A DNA stretch of 64,000 bases from Alphaproteobacteria bacterium (GCA_947475445.1 CANJLC010000002.1:186001-250000), one strand, 5' to 3'. Numbered from the stretch's first letter, positions 53,560-63,148 are shown. The notes: generated by a model from the letters alone, not told the origin. Made by a program: numbers and translations.

Positions 53560-54200
53560 GCGTGGTCCCGCCGGTTCACGACTGGTCGGCCCGGGCGCGC
53601 ACCACCGCCATCGAGGCGCTGCGCTACACCCAGTTTGTCAGCTTCATGAAGCGCGCTTTGTCCGTGGCGGCTTTCGCCGTGATCGCGGCGGTGCTGGCCT
53701 TCTTCTTCATCCAGCGCCAGCCCGCCCGCGTCACCATGGGTTTTGAGCGCATGGGCCTGGTCAAGGACGACCTTGCCATGGTCAAGCCGCGCCTCACCGG
53801 TCAGGACCATCAGGGCCGCCCCTTTGTCATCACCGCCGATGCCGCCATCCAGGATGCCAAGAATCCCAAGCGCGCCCGCCTCACCAGGGTCGAAGCCGAT
53901 TTGACGCTGGACAAGGGCGGCTGGCTCAACGCCGATGCCGCCAATGGCGTGGTGGACATGAACACGGGCAAGCTGGAAATGAATGGGGGCATCAGCGTCT
54001 TTTCCGGCGACGGCTATGAACTGCACACCCAAAGCGCCTCGGTGGACCTCAAGCGCGGCATGGTCCAGGGCCGCGAGGAAGTCACCGGTCATGGCCCGCT
54101 GGGCACGCTGCGCGCCGACCAGTTCCAGTTCGACCAGAACGCCAAGACCCTCACCCTCATCGGCCGCGTGCAGATGAGCATCCTCACGGGCAAGACATGA
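53556..54200 (+). CDS. lptC: LPS export protein LptC
   Basis: A 214-residue single-span protein: helix SVAAFAVIAAVLAFFFIQ followed by a beta-jellyroll periplasmic domain with ITADAAIQDAKNPKRARLTR and GISVFSGDGYELHTQSASVD. LptC passes LPS from the LptBFG extractor to LptA. Overlaps both neighbours by ATGA junctions. Confidence 0.9.
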   Translation: MSVVPPVHDWSARARTTAIEALRYTQFVSFMKRALSVAAFAVIAAVLAFFFIQRQPARVTMGFERMGLVKDDLAMVKPRLTGQDHQGRPFVITADAAIQDAKNPKRARLTRVEADLTLDKGGWLNADAANGVVDMNTGKLEMNGGISVFSGDGYELHTQSASVDLKRGMVQGREEVTGHGPLGTLRADQFQFDQNAKTLTLIGRVQMSILTGKT

Positions 54201-54718
54201 AACGCGCCGCACTTATTTTCCTGATGCTCTGCGCCGCCGCGCCGGCGTTGGCGCAAACCAAGAGCTCGATCCTTGGCAAGCGCGACACCAGCCAGCCCAT
54301 CAACATCGCCGCCGACAAGGTGATGGCCGACCTCAACGCCAAGACCGTCACCTATAGCGGCAATGTCGTGGTCACCCAGGGCAATATCCGCATGCACGCC
54401 GACGCCATGAAGGTGAACACCGATCCGTCCGGCAAGGCGCAGAACATCACCGCCAACGGCAAGGTGGTGGTGGATTCACCGGCGTCGGGCACCGCCACCG
54501 GCGACAGCGCCATTTATGAGGTCGCGCTCCGCACCGTCACGCTCAGCGGCATGGTTGTCCTCACGCGCGGCAAGGACGTGATGCGCGGCACCAGGCTCAC
54601 CGTCAACCTGGTCACCGGCCAGGCGACCCTGGGCGCGCAAAACCTGCCCGGCGCCCCCGGAAATGGCCGGGTGCAGGGCGTATTCACCCCCACAGGGAAC
54701 CAATTAGGAGTTCCTTAA
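54197..54718 (+). CDS. lptA: LPS transport periplasmic protein LptA
   Basis: 173 residues with a signal peptide (AALIFLMLCAAAPALAQ) and the OstA/LptA jellyroll: INIAADKVMADLNAKTVTYS, GNVVVTQGNIRMHADAMKV, VLTRGKDVMRGTRLTVNL. It forms the periplasmic LPS bridge. Confidence 0.92.
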   Translation: MKRAALIFLMLCAAAPALAQTKSSILGKRDTSQPINIAADKVMADLNAKTVTYSGNVVVTQGNIRMHADAMKVNTDPSGKAQNITANGKVVVDSPASGTATGDSAIYEVALRTVTLSGMVVLTRGKDVMRGTRLTVNLVTGQATLGAQNLPGAPGNGRVQGVFTPTGNQLGVP

Positions 54719-54741
54719 ACACGAACAGGCATGATTTTCGC

Positions 54742-55539
54742 ATGACATATTCCGAAGGCCCCCCGTCCAACGAGAATGCCGCCGAAACAGGCACGCTTCC
54801 GCGCGTCATCGAGGGTGGCAAGGGGCTTGTTGTCACCCGCATCGGCAAGAGCTTCAGGCAGCGCCCCGTGGTCCGCTCGGTCAGCCTGTCGGTCAAGCGC
54901 GGCGAAGTGGTGGGCCTCTTGGGCCCCAACGGCGCGGGCAAGACCACCTGCTTCTACATGATCTCCGGCCTGCTCCCCGCCGACACCGGCAGCATCGAAG
55001 TGGATGGCCATGACGTCACCAAGCTGCCCATGTACCGCCGCGCCCGCATGGGCATCGGCTACCTGCCGCAGGAAGCCTCCATTTTCCGCGGCCTGACCGC
55101 CGAGCAGAATATCCGCGCCACCGCCGAACTGGTCGAACCCGATCCGTCGCGGCTGGAAGCCGCCGTCGAGGCGCTGCTGGCCGAATTCGGCATCACCCAT
55201 ATCCGCAACACGCCCGCCATCGCGCTGTCGGGCGGCGAACGCCGCCGCGTGGAAATCGCCCGCTGTCTTGCCACCCATCCGTCCTATGTCTTGCTGGACG
55301 AACCGCTGGCCGGCATCGATCCCATCGCGGTGGGCGAAATCCGCGACCTGGTGATCCACCTCAAGGATCGCGGCATCGGCGTGCTGATCACCGACCATAA
55401 TGTGCGCGATGCGCTGGAAATCATCGACCGCGCCTACATCCTTCACGACGGCCGCGTGCTCAAGGAAGGCACGCCGTCAGAAATCGTGGCCGACCGCGAT
55501 GTGCGCCGCGTCTATCTGGGCGAGAAATTCTCGCTCTAG
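54742..55539 (+). CDS. lptB: LPS export ABC transporter ATPase LptB
   Basis: 265 residues: Walker A GPNGAGKTTCF, LPQEASIFRGLTAEQNIRA (the LptB Q-loop), signature LSGGERRRVEIARCLA, Walker B YVLLDEPLAGID, and H-loop ITDHNVRDALE. It powers LPS extraction with LptFG. An N-terminal extension of about 25 residues precedes the domain. Confidence 0.95.
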   Translation: MTYSEGPPSNENAAETGTLPRVIEGGKGLVVTRIGKSFRQRPVVRSVSLSVKRGEVVGLLGPNGAGKTTCFYMISGLLPADTGSIEVDGHDVTKLPMYRRARMGIGYLPQEASIFRGLTAEQNIRATAELVEPDPSRLEAAVEALLAEFGITHIRNTPAIALSGGERRRVEIARCLATHPSYVLLDEPLAGIDPIAVGEIRDLVIHLKDRGIGVLITDHNVRDALEIIDRAYILHDGRVLKEGTPSEIVADRDVRRVYLGEKFSL

Positions 55540-55550
55540 GATGGATTGAT

Positions 55551-57071
55551 ATGGCTGGGGTAGGGCAAAGACTAGAAATCCGGCAGGGCCAGTCCCTGGT
55601 GATGACGCCGCAATTGCAGCAGGCGATCAAGCTGCTGCAATTGTCCAATGTCGAACTGGCCGAATATTGCGAAGCCGAGCTTGAGAAGAACCCGCTGCTG
55701 GAGCGCGACGATTCCGCCGCCACCGCCGAAAGCCGCGACGCCGCCGAGCCCGCCATCGCCGCCACCGAGCGCGCCGATGAAAGCCTGAACCGCGAAGACT
55801 TTTCCAAGGTCTCCGAGCTCGACTCCGCCGCGCATGAGAATATGTATGACGGCGATACGCCCCAGCCGAATGCCGGCCCCAGCGCCGCTTCCAGTTCCCT
55901 GACCGACTGGACCACGGTGAAGTCGGGCGGCAGCTTCGAAGGCGACGAGGATGGGTTTGAATCCACCATCGCCGAAAGCGCCACGCTCAAGGATCACCTG
56001 GAAAAGCAGGTTTCCATCGCTGCCTTCACCGATGACGACCGCCTGATCGCCATGTCCATCATCGACGGTATCGACGAGGCCGGTTATTTCCGCGGTGACG
56101 TCAAGGAAATCGCCGATCGCCTGGGCACCGAATGGGAAGATGTCGAAGCCGTGCTGGGCGTGGTCCAGGGCTTTGATCCCGTGGGCGTGGCGGCGCGCGA
56201 CCTTGCCGAATGCCTCACCCTGCAATTGAAGGCCAGGGACCGTTTCGATCCGGCCATGCAGGCCATGATGAGCCGCCTGGATCTGCTGGCCCGCCGCGAC
56301 ATGGCGCAGCTGACCGCGCTGTGCGGCGTGGACGCCGAGGACATTGCCGACATGATCGCGGAAATCCGCGGCCTCAACCCCAAGCCGGGCCTGGCCTTTG
56401 GCACCGAGCCGGTGACGCCGGTGGTGCCCGATGTCTTTGTGCGCGTCGGCTCCGACGGCGCCTGGCTGATTGAACTGAACACCGACACGCTGCCGCGCCT
56501 GCTGGTCAACAACCAGTATTACGCCAAGGTCAACAAGGGCGCCCGCGACAAGGATTCCAAGAATTACCTGGCCGACTGCCTCAACACCGCCAACTGGCTG
56601 GTGAAAAGCTTGGACCAGCGCGCCCGCACCATCCTCAAGGTGGCCAGCGAGATCGTGCGCCAGCAGGACAATTTCCTCACCCATGGCGTGCGCCATCTGC
56701 GGCCGCTGAATCTGCGCACCATCGCCGACGCGATCCAGATGCATGAAACCACCGTCAGCCGCGTCACCTCGAACAAGTACATCGCCACGCCGCGCGGCGT
56801 CTTCGAACTGAAATATTTCTTCACCGCCTCGATCCAGGCCGTGAACGGCGCCGAATCGCACAGCGCCGAAGCGGTGCGCGACCGCATCCGCGAAATGATC
56901 GACAAGGAGGAGGGGATCGAGATCCTCTCCGACGACCGCATCGTCTCCCTGCTGACAGCCGATGGCGTCAACATCGCACGCCGCACCGTGGCAAAATACC
57001 GGGAGGCCATGCGGATTCCCTCCTCGGTCGAGCGCCGCCGCCAAAAGGGCGGCGAGGCCGTTTACCGCTAA
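55551..57071 (+). CDS. rpoN: RNA polymerase sigma-54 factor
   Basis: 506 residues. Region I is Gln-rich (GQSLVMTPQLQQAIKLLQLS), followed by an acidic region II. The core-binding and HTH regions end with the RpoN box ARRTVAKYREAM near the C-terminus. It directs enhancer-dependent transcription, often of nitrogen genes. Placed after lptB as usual in alphaproteobacteria. Confidence 0.95.
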   Translation: MAGVGQRLEIRQGQSLVMTPQLQQAIKLLQLSNVELAEYCEAELEKNPLLERDDSAATAESRDAAEPAIAATERADESLNREDFSKVSELDSAAHENMYDGDTPQPNAGPSAASSSLTDWTTVKSGGSFEGDEDGFESTIAESATLKDHLEKQVSIAAFTDDDRLIAMSIIDGIDEAGYFRGDVKEIADRLGTEWEDVEAVLGVVQGFDPVGVAARDLAECLTLQLKARDRFDPAMQAMMSRLDLLARRDMAQLTALCGVDAEDIADMIAEIRGLNPKPGLAFGTEPVTPVVPDVFVRVGSDGAWLIELNTDTLPRLLVNNQYYAKVNKGARDKDSKNYLADCLNTANWLVKSLDQRARTILKVASEIVRQQDNFLTHGVRHLRPLNLRTIADAIQMHETTVSRVTSNKYIATPRGVFELKYFFTASIQAVNGAESHSAEAVRDRIREMIDKEEGIEILSDDRIVSLLTADGVNIARRTVAKYREAMRIPSSVERRRQKGGEAVYR

Positions 57072-57226
57072 AATCCAGCGGCAGCCTTATCCATTTTTGC
57101 AACGTTGACTTTAACGGGGCCCGGGCCTATTGAACCGCCGCTTTTGGGGGCAGACCCCACGCTAAGGTTGGGGAACCAGGCGAATCGTCATCGGCGCACG
57201 TCGCGCGGCCTTCAACGGATCTCTAG

Positions 57227-57694
57227 ATGAATATTTCCGACCTGCTTGCCCCGGACGCTGTCATTTCCGCGCTGAAAGCGCAGAACAAGAAGCAGCTCTT
57301 GCAGGAACTGGCGGCGCGCGCCGCGTTGCAGACGCGCCTGCCGGAAAAGCGCATTTTCGAAACCCTGCTGGAACGCGAAAAGCTGGGCAGCACGGGCGTG
57401 GGTTCGGGCATCGCCATTCCGCATGGCCGCATGCCGGGCGCCAGCGGCATCACCGGGGTCTTCGCGCGGCTGGAAGGCCATCTCGATTACGAAGCGGTGG
57501 ACGGCCAGCCGGTCGATCTGGTGTTCCTGCTGCTGGCTCCCGAAGACGCGGGCGCCGATCACCTGAAGGCGCTGGCGCGCGTCTCGCGCCTGCTGCGCAA
57601 CAAGCAGGTCTGCGAAAAGCTGCGCGCCGCCACCACGGCCGAAGCAATCTACGCGATCCTCACAGACCGCGCCTCAAGCTCGCAGGCCGCTTAA
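57227..57694 (+). CDS. ptsN: Nitrogen-PTS EIIA component
   Basis: 155 residues with the phospho-acceptor His66 in GSGIAIPHGRMPG. It receives phosphate from NPr and regulates K+ transport and stress responses. The hpf/raiA gene often found between rpoN and ptsN is absent; only 155 bp lie between. Confidence 0.93.
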   Translation: MNISDLLAPDAVISALKAQNKKQLLQELAARAALQTRLPEKRIFETLLEREKLGSTGVGSGIAIPHGRMPGASGITGVFARLEGHLDYEAVDGQPVDLVFLLLAPEDAGADHLKALARVSRLLRNKQVCEKLRAATTAEAIYAILTDRASSSQAA

Positions 57695-57735
57695 TACAAA
57701 CCCGCCATGGGCGGACTTGATCCGCCCATCCAGCC

Positions 57736-58599
57736 TCATTTTTTTGCAGGCTTCGCTGCCGCCGGTTTCGCCGCCACGGCCCTGCGGACGGGCTTTTCCA
57801 CCTCGCCGATGATCGAGACTTTCTTGATCAATATGGGATCAATCGGCGCCTGGCCGGGCATGGGGCCATTGTCGCCCACCGGCACCACGTTGATGGCATC
57901 CGCCACGTCCATGCCGGATATCACCTGTCCGAACACGGCAAAGCCGGTGGTGTTTTCCTTGTCGTTGGGGTTCTGGTCCAGGGCGAAGCTGTTGTCGCCC
58001 ACATTGATGAAGAATTCGGCGCCGCCGCTGTCGGGCGCATCGGCCCGCGCCAGCGCAATGGTGCCTCGGATATTCGACAGGCCGTTATTGGCTTCCAGCG
58101 GAACCACGTCGGGCTTGACGATGCCGCGGCCCTTCAGGTTGGCTTCCCAGCTGCCCATCTGGTCCACGAAACCTTTTTGCACCCGGTAGAACACGGTGCC
58201 GTCATAATGCTTTTCGCGCACATAGCGCAGGATGGTCTTGACGGTTTTCGGCGCGCGCACGGCGTCCAGCTGCAGGGTGATGTCGCCCATCGAGGTTGCG
58301 ATCAGCAGCTGCGGCCCCGTCATGGGCGGATTGGTCTTGGCCACGGGCGCGCCCGTGGTGGTGGACATGGACGGCACCTTGGTGATGGTGCTGCCGTCGG
58401 GAAGGGTGGTGACGGTGCTGCCGTCGGACATGGCCTGCACCGTGCTGCCATCGGGCATCTTGGTGGCTTCGCCCACCGGCGTCGCCCCGCCGGGCGCCGG
58501 GGCGGCTTCCGCGGGCGCTGCCGCGGGCGTGGCCTCCTGGGCATGGATCGGTGCCGACAGGCACAGCAGGGCGGCAATGGCGAAAATGGTATGGCGCAT
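57736..58599 (-). CDS. Periplasmic cyclophilin-type peptidyl-prolyl isomerase
   Basis: 287 residues: signal peptide (IFAIAALLCLSAPIHAQ), an Ala/Pro linker and a short repeat tract of MPDGSTV-like units (four between residues about 48 and 78). A cyclophilin domain follows (FYRVQKGFVDQMGSWEAN, ALARADAPDSGGAEFFINVG, FAVFGQVISGMDVADAI). The C-terminus is Lys/Ala/Pro-rich. It assists folding of exported proteins. Confidence 0.9.
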   Translation of the reverse strand: MRHTIFAIAALLCLSAPIHAQEATPAAAPAEAAPAPGGATPVGEATKMPDGSTVQAMSDGSTVTTLPDGSTITKVPSMSTTTGAPVAKTNPPMTGPQLLIATSMGDITLQLDAVRAPKTVKTILRYVREKHYDGTVFYRVQKGFVDQMGSWEANLKGRGIVKPDVVPLEANNGLSNIRGTIALARADAPDSGGAEFFINVGDNSFALDQNPNDKENTTGFAVFGQVISGMDVADAINVVPVGDNGPMPGQAPIDPILIKKVSIIGEVEKPVRRAVAAKPAAAKPAKK

Positions 58600-58631
58600 G
58601 AAGTCCTCCGGACGCGCCCTTATAAAACAAA

Positions 58632-58661
58632 AAAGCCGGACGCGGTAAAGCGTCCGGCTTT
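58632..58661 (-). terminator. Intrinsic terminator of the hsp20-DUF1150 operon
   Basis: AAAGCCGGACGC / GCGTCCGGCTTT 12-bp stem with a 6-base loop; the minus strand continues into TTTGTTTT. Confidence 0.88.
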
Positions 58662-58684
58662 CCTGTTTCGGCTTGCGGCAAATC

Positions 58685-58930
58685 CTAGTGCAGGCTCACC
58701 GGCGTCAGCTCATTTTCCACCGCCGCGCCATAGGCGCTGGCATAGGCGTCGGTGAAGCCCAGCACGCTGCCATCCTCGGCATGCAGCACGTAAAGCTTCA
58801 TGCCGATCGGCAGCTCGATATTCTCCGGGATCAGGCCAAGACGGTGGGCTTCATCGCTGCCCGTGGGCTTGATGTAGGCGATCCGCCCCCGGCTGGGGAC
58901 GACGTTGTCGCTCTCATAAATGTCCGTCAT
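58685..58930 (-). CDS. DUF1150 family protein
   Basis: An 81-residue cytosolic protein (RIAYIKPTGSDEAHRLGLIP, LYVLHAEDGSVLGFTD) of the DUF1150 family, which in alphaproteobacteria is encoded directly behind an Hsp20 gene. The ATG overlaps the hsp20 stop. Function unknown, stress-linked by context. Confidence 0.9.
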   Translation of the reverse strand: MTDIYESDNVVPSRGRIAYIKPTGSDEAHRLGLIPENIELPIGMKLYVLHAEDGSVLGFTDAYASAYGAAVENELTPVSLH

Positions 58931-59340
58931 GGCTGTTCTCCATTGCTAATCTCTATGACCCTCACATCCGGCTGAACCTGGGTCCTGACCAAATCCACTC
59001 TCAGCAATCCATTTTTCAACGCGGCGGAACTCACTTCGATGCCTTCCGCCAGCACGAAGCTGCGCAAAAATTGTCGCGCTGCGATGCCCCGGTGAAGGAA
59101 CCTTTTGTACTCGGCCTCCTGGCTGCGGCCGCGGATGACAAGCTGGTGGTCTTCCACCGTCACGCCCAGCTCCTCCCTGGCGAAGCCGGCCACGGCCAAA
59201 GTGATGGCGAGACCGCCATTTTCGGCCGCCTCGATATTGTAGGGCGGATAGCCTTCGCCCGCGTTCTTTGCTGTGCGCTCCAGCAGCTTTTCGAGGTTCT
59301 CGAAGCCCAGCAGGAACGGGCTGTTGAAAAAACGCGTCAT
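58927..59340 (-). CDS. Small heat-shock protein (Hsp20/IbpA-like)
   Basis: 137 residues from ATG 59340 with GGAGG upstream: MTRFFNSPFLLGFENLEKLL, then the alpha-crystallin domain (YNIEAAENGGLAITLAVAGF, HQLVIRGRSQEAEYKRFLHR, GLLRVDLVR). The usual C-terminal IxI reads IEI. It holds unfolding proteins for refolding. Confidence 0.93.
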   Translation of the reverse strand: MTRFFNSPFLLGFENLEKLLERTAKNAGEGYPPYNIEAAENGGLAITLAVAGFAREELGVTVEDHQLVIRGRSQEAEYKRFLHRGIAARQFLRSFVLAEGIEVSSAALKNGLLRVDLVRTQVQPDVRVIEISNGEQP

Positions 59341-59489
59341 GTGCGAAGCCCTCCTTTCGAGCAGCTTGCCTGGCCAGCCCCTCCAGGGGGCGCCGGCCTC
59401 CTGTAAAAATGGGTCTGTTTTGTTCTCCTTCAAGACCCCCATTTGGCGCCTGCGATTGTGTTCCATTGGGGCCCGAACGGAGGCAAAAA

Positions 59490-61169
59490 GTGACCATGCT
59501 GGTGATTCTGGATGACAGCGTTGGTCGCAGGGTCTTTGCCGCGCCCCGGGCGGTCATTCGCGCCGACAGCGCGGATCAGGTGCCCGGCGCCCTCAAGGCG
59601 CTGGAGGCGGCCCGCGGCCATTGGCTGGCGGGCAGTTTCGCCTATGAGCTTGGCTATGCGCTGGAGCCGCGTTTGGCCCGCCGCACCCCCGCCCATGGCC
59701 CGCTCCTGCAGTTCGGTGTCTACGACGCTCCGACCGAGGCGCCGCCGTCCGGTGGGCGCGCCTATGCCGGGCCGCTCAAGCCGGAATGGGATGAGGCCGC
59801 CTACACGCAGCGTTTTGCAAAAGTGAAAGAGGCCATCGCGGCGGGCGACATCTACCAGGCCAATCTCAGCTTTCGCGCCGGCTTCGCCTTCGCCGGTTCG
59901 CCCCGCGCGCTTTACGAGCAGCTTCGCGCCAGCAGCGCCGCGCCGCACTGCGCTTTCGTGGATGACGGGGTACGCCAGGTTGTCAGCCTCTCGCCCGAGC
60001 TTTTCTTTGAAATCGAGAATGATGAAATTCGCGCCCGCCCCATGAAGGGCACGTCTGCCAGGGGAAGTGGAGGCGCACGTGCCAAGGACGACGCCGCCGA
60101 ACGCGCCGCGCTGGGATCTTCCGAAAAAAACCGCGCCGAAAACCTGATGATCGTGGATTTGATCCGCAACGATCTGGGCCGTATCGCCCAGACCGGCAGC
60201 GTGAAGGTCAGCGACCTTTACAGGATCGAAACCTATCCCTCGTTGCACACCATGGTGTCCACCGTCACGGCGACGCTGAAACCCAAACTGACGATTGCCC
60301 AGATCGTGGCGGCGCTGTTTCCCTGCGGCTCCATCACCGGCGCGCCAAAAATCCGCGCCATGGAAATATTGCATGAACTGGAATCCTCGCGGCGCGGCGA
60401 TTATTGCGGCGCCATCGGCTTTTTTGCGCCGGACGGCTCGGCCCACTTCAACGTCGCCATCCGCACCCTGTCGCTGGACGGCAATCGCGGCACACTGGGC
60501 ATCGGCGGCGGGGTGGTGCAGGACTCGCGCGCCAAGGACGAATATGCCGAATGCCTGCTCAAAGCGCGTTTCTTCACCGGCCAGCGCCGTCCCCTGACGC
60601 TGATCGAGACGCTGCGCTATGACGGCTATTATGTCCGGCTGGCGCGGCATTTGTCGCGCATGGCGGGTTCGGCCCGGCACTTCGGCATCGCCTTTGACGA
60701 AGCCGCCGCCCTGGAGGCGCTGGAAAGTGCGGTGGGCGAGGGGCCATTGCGGGTGCGCCTGACGCTCGATGAGGCGGGCAAGTTCAATGCCACAGCGGCC
60801 CAATTGCCGCCGAACCCGACGCACTGGACCTACACCATCGCCTCAGACCGTCTCGATAGCCGCGACGCCCTGCTGCATCACAAGACCGACTGGCGTGATC
60901 TCTACGAGCGCAAGCATGACGGTGATGAAGTGATATTCCTCAACACGCGCGGCGAAGTCTGCGAAGGCGCCCGCAGCAACATCTTTGTCCGCCAGGGCCA
61001 TATGCTGCTGACGCCGCCTTTGTCATCGGGCCTGCTGCCGGGCGTGCTGCGCGCCGAACTGCTGCACAGCGGCCAATGCGTGGAACAGGTGCTGACGCAG
61101 GACGATTTGAATGGCGAAGTGCTGTTCGGCAATTCGCTCCGGGGCCTGATCCCGGCGCGGCCTCTCTAA
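59490..61169 (+). CDS. pabB: Aminodeoxychorismate synthase component I fused to aminodeoxychorismate lyase (PabB-PabC)
   Basis: About 559 residues from GTG 59490 (GGAGG at six bases; ATG 59496 alternative). PabB half: GDIYQANLSFRA, RPMKGTSARG, LMIVDLIRNDLGRIA, FPCGSITGAPKIRAMEI and GIGGGVVQDS. From about residue 380 a PLP-dependent lyase domain follows (LRYDGYYVRLARHLSRMAGS, VIFLNTRGEVCEGARSNIFV). The fusion makes p-aminobenzoate for folate in one chain; a separate PabA glutaminase would be needed. Confidence 0.92.
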   Translation: MTMLVILDDSVGRRVFAAPRAVIRADSADQVPGALKALEAARGHWLAGSFAYELGYALEPRLARRTPAHGPLLQFGVYDAPTEAPPSGGRAYAGPLKPEWDEAAYTQRFAKVKEAIAAGDIYQANLSFRAGFAFAGSPRALYEQLRASSAAPHCAFVDDGVRQVVSLSPELFFEIENDEIRARPMKGTSARGSGGARAKDDAAERAALGSSEKNRAENLMIVDLIRNDLGRIAQTGSVKVSDLYRIETYPSLHTMVSTVTATLKPKLTIAQIVAALFPCGSITGAPKIRAMEILHELESSRRGDYCGAIGFFAPDGSAHFNVAIRTLSLDGNRGTLGIGGGVVQDSRAKDEYAECLLKARFFTGQRRPLTLIETLRYDGYYVRLARHLSRMAGSARHFGIAFDEAAALEALESAVGEGPLRVRLTLDEAGKFNATAAQLPPNPTHWTYTIASDRLDSRDALLHHKTDWRDLYERKHDGDEVIFLNTRGEVCEGARSNIFVRQGHMLLTPPLSSGLLPGVLRAELLHSGQCVEQVLTQDDLNGEVLFGNSLRGLIPARPL

Positions 61170-61504
61170 ACCGCCGCCGCCAGCTGCGCATAAAGCGCCA
61201 GCGTTTCCGGCACCACCCAGCCTTTTATCTCCGTCACCCGGCCCGCCGCCGCGTCCTCGCGCGAACGCTTGCGCAGGGCAAAGCCCGGCTGGCGCAATTT
61301 TTCCGACAGGGTGGTGGAACTGGCCTTCGGCATCGCCTTGCCCAGCGTGATGGCCGGGGCGCGGTCGATGATCTGGTTCAGCAAATCATCGAAGGGAGTC
61401 TTGGGATAGCCGGTGGGGCCAAAATAGCTCCAGGCCGCCAGGCCCACAGCGACGGCCCCGCCCAGCCCCATGACGAAATCGCGCCGCAGGATCTTGCTGG
61501 TCAT
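61166..61504 (-). CDS. Small Tat-exported partner subunit of GMC oxidoreductase
   Basis: 112 residues with a twin-arginine signal (LRRDFVMGLGGAVAVGLAAW) and a short mature part (YPKTPFDDLLNQIIDRAPAI). It overlaps the GMC gene stop (ATGA), the arrangement of gluconate-2-dehydrogenase or FAD-dependent alcohol-dehydrogenase subunits. The small subunit would carry the large one across the membrane, since the large subunit lacks its own signal. Inference. Confidence 0.7.
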   Translation of the reverse strand: MTSKILRRDFVMGLGGAVAVGLAAWSYFGPTGYPKTPFDDLLNQIIDRAPAITLGKAMPKASSTTLSEKLRQPGFALRKRSREDAAAGRVTEIKGWVVPETLALYAQLAAAV

Positions 61505-63012
61505 GCCAGCACCGTCTTGAGGTGATCGGCCAGGCGCAGCGTCATCGCCACAAGGTTCAATGTCGGGTTGGACGCGCCATAGGTGGGAAACACGCTGCTG
61601 CCCGCCACGAACAGGTTTCCCACGCCATGCACCTTGCAGTCTGCGTCCACCACGCCGGTCCTGGCGTCCGCGCTCATGCGGGTGGTGCCCAGATGGTGGT
61701 TGCCCCAATCCATCGCCGCCAGCCATTGCGCCCGGGTGGAATAATTCAGCCGGATCATCCCCGTGCGCGCCGCCAGCAGCTGGCGTCCCATTTCCTTCAT
61801 GGTGGCGCGATAGGAATCAAAATCACGGTCCGACAAGGTCATGTTCAGTTTCAGCCGCGGCAGCCCCAGCGCATCACGCTCGCCGGTCAGGGTCAGCCGC
61901 CGGTCGGGATCGGGCGCCAGCTCCAGCCCGCAGCCCAGCGCATAGGCCTTGGCGTTCGCGGCATTGACGCCCAGCGCCTGCGCCGTCGCCACCACGGCCG
62001 CCTTGCCCAGCTCGTCCAGCGCAACCGGATTTTCCACCGTGCTCAGCGATCCCAGCACGCCTGTCCGGCGCGCGAACTGCGCCGTGGGCGCAAACACGGC
62101 CCGCAGCACGGGCCCGTCCGCCACGGGGGAGGAGTTGAGGTAGAATCCGGGCAGCGGCCCGTCGAACATCACCAGCGTGGCGGTATCGCGCGGAATGGGA
62201 TTGTCGGCGAAGAACCGCCCCACCAGGTCATGGCTGTTGCCGATGCCGTTCTTCATCACGTCGCTGGAGGCCAGCAGCAGACGCGCATTCTCCATCCCGC
62301 CGCAGGCCAGCACGCAAAAGCGCGGCTTCACCGTGAAATGCTTGTCCGCCCCGCCCGCCGCATTCAGGGTGGCGATGTCGAGGTGATCGACGCGGCCGCC
62401 ATCCTTCGACAGGCGGATGCCCGTGACATTGGCATGCATCAGCGGCTTTATTTTCTTCGCCGCCTTGAGGTCGCCCTCATAGCGGCTGCCGAAATGGGTG
62501 GGCAGCACGCTGCCGCGCGTCTTGGAGAACTGGAACCAGCTTGTGTAAACCCCGCCATCCCCCAGGCCGGCAACATCGCCATCCACCAGTTTGTCGGCGC
62601 CGTCATAGATCCAGGGTCCGGCCTCCACCAGCTCCTGCGCCCGCGCGTAATAGGGCTGCAGCGCGGTCTGGGAGAAGGGCCAGCCGGAATGGGCCAGCCC
62701 GTCGCGCACGGTAAAATCAATCGCGTCCAGCGGACGGCACCAGCCGCCCCAGTGATTGGAGCTGCCGCCCAGGAAGCGCAGGCGCCCGCCATCCAGTGCG
62801 GTATAGGCCACGCCCGACTGCTCGCCGGCATAAAGCGACTGGGTGGGCGCTTCGAAAGCCGTGCCGCCCGATTCAATCAGCAATATCTCGTGTCCGCTGT
62901 CCGCCAGCGCCAGCGCCAGCGAAATGCCCGCGGGCCCGCCGCCGATAATGGCCAGGTCGGGCGTCAGGATGGTGCGGGCAGGAAGGGTGCGGGCGTCGAG
63001 GAGGGCGGTCAT
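61501..63012 (-). CDS. GMC-family FAD-dependent oxidoreductase
   Basis: 503 residues: FAD-binding LAIIGGGPAGISLALALA with the acidic end of beta2 in LLIESGG, FLGGSSNHWGGWCRPLDAID, LACGGMENARLLLAS, and a C-terminal domain with NHHLGTTRMS and NLFVAGSSVFPTYGASNPTL. It oxidises an alcohol or sugar; substrate unknown. Probably Tat-exported with the small subunit encoded next to it. Confidence 0.9.
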   Translation of the reverse strand: MTALLDARTLPARTILTPDLAIIGGGPAGISLALALADSGHEILLIESGGTAFEAPTQSLYAGEQSGVAYTALDGGRLRFLGGSSNHWGGWCRPLDAIDFTVRDGLAHSGWPFSQTALQPYYARAQELVEAGPWIYDGADKLVDGDVAGLGDGGVYTSWFQFSKTRGSVLPTHFGSRYEGDLKAAKKIKPLMHANVTGIRLSKDGGRVDHLDIATLNAAGGADKHFTVKPRFCVLACGGMENARLLLASSDVMKNGIGNSHDLVGRFFADNPIPRDTATLVMFDGPLPGFYLNSSPVADGPVLRAVFAPTAQFARRTGVLGSLSTVENPVALDELGKAAVVATAQALGVNAANAKAYALGCGLELAPDPDRRLTLTGERDALGLPRLKLNMTLSDRDFDSYRATMKEMGRQLLAARTGMIRLNYSTRAQWLAAMDWGNHHLGTTRMSADARTGVVDADCKVHGVGNLFVAGSSVFPTYGASNPTLNLVAMTLRLADHLKTVLA

Positions 63013-63115
63013 GACGAATCGACATTAAAGCGGCAAGGCACAACTGTCTTGCCGGAATTGCAGCGCCGGGGTTCCGTTTATCATTTTGAAAGAATTGGAA
63101 GATTTGACCTTATCG

Positions 63116-63140
63116 GGAACGGCTGCCGGATTCCGGCGTT
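63116..63140 (+). promoter_or_regulatory. EcfG-type promoter
   Basis: GGAAC (63116-63120), a 16-base spacer and CGTT (63137-63140): an exact consensus. The expected start point falls at or within two bases of ATG 63149, so the transcript may be leaderless. Confidence 0.75.
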
Positions 63141-63148
63141 CCCTTGTC

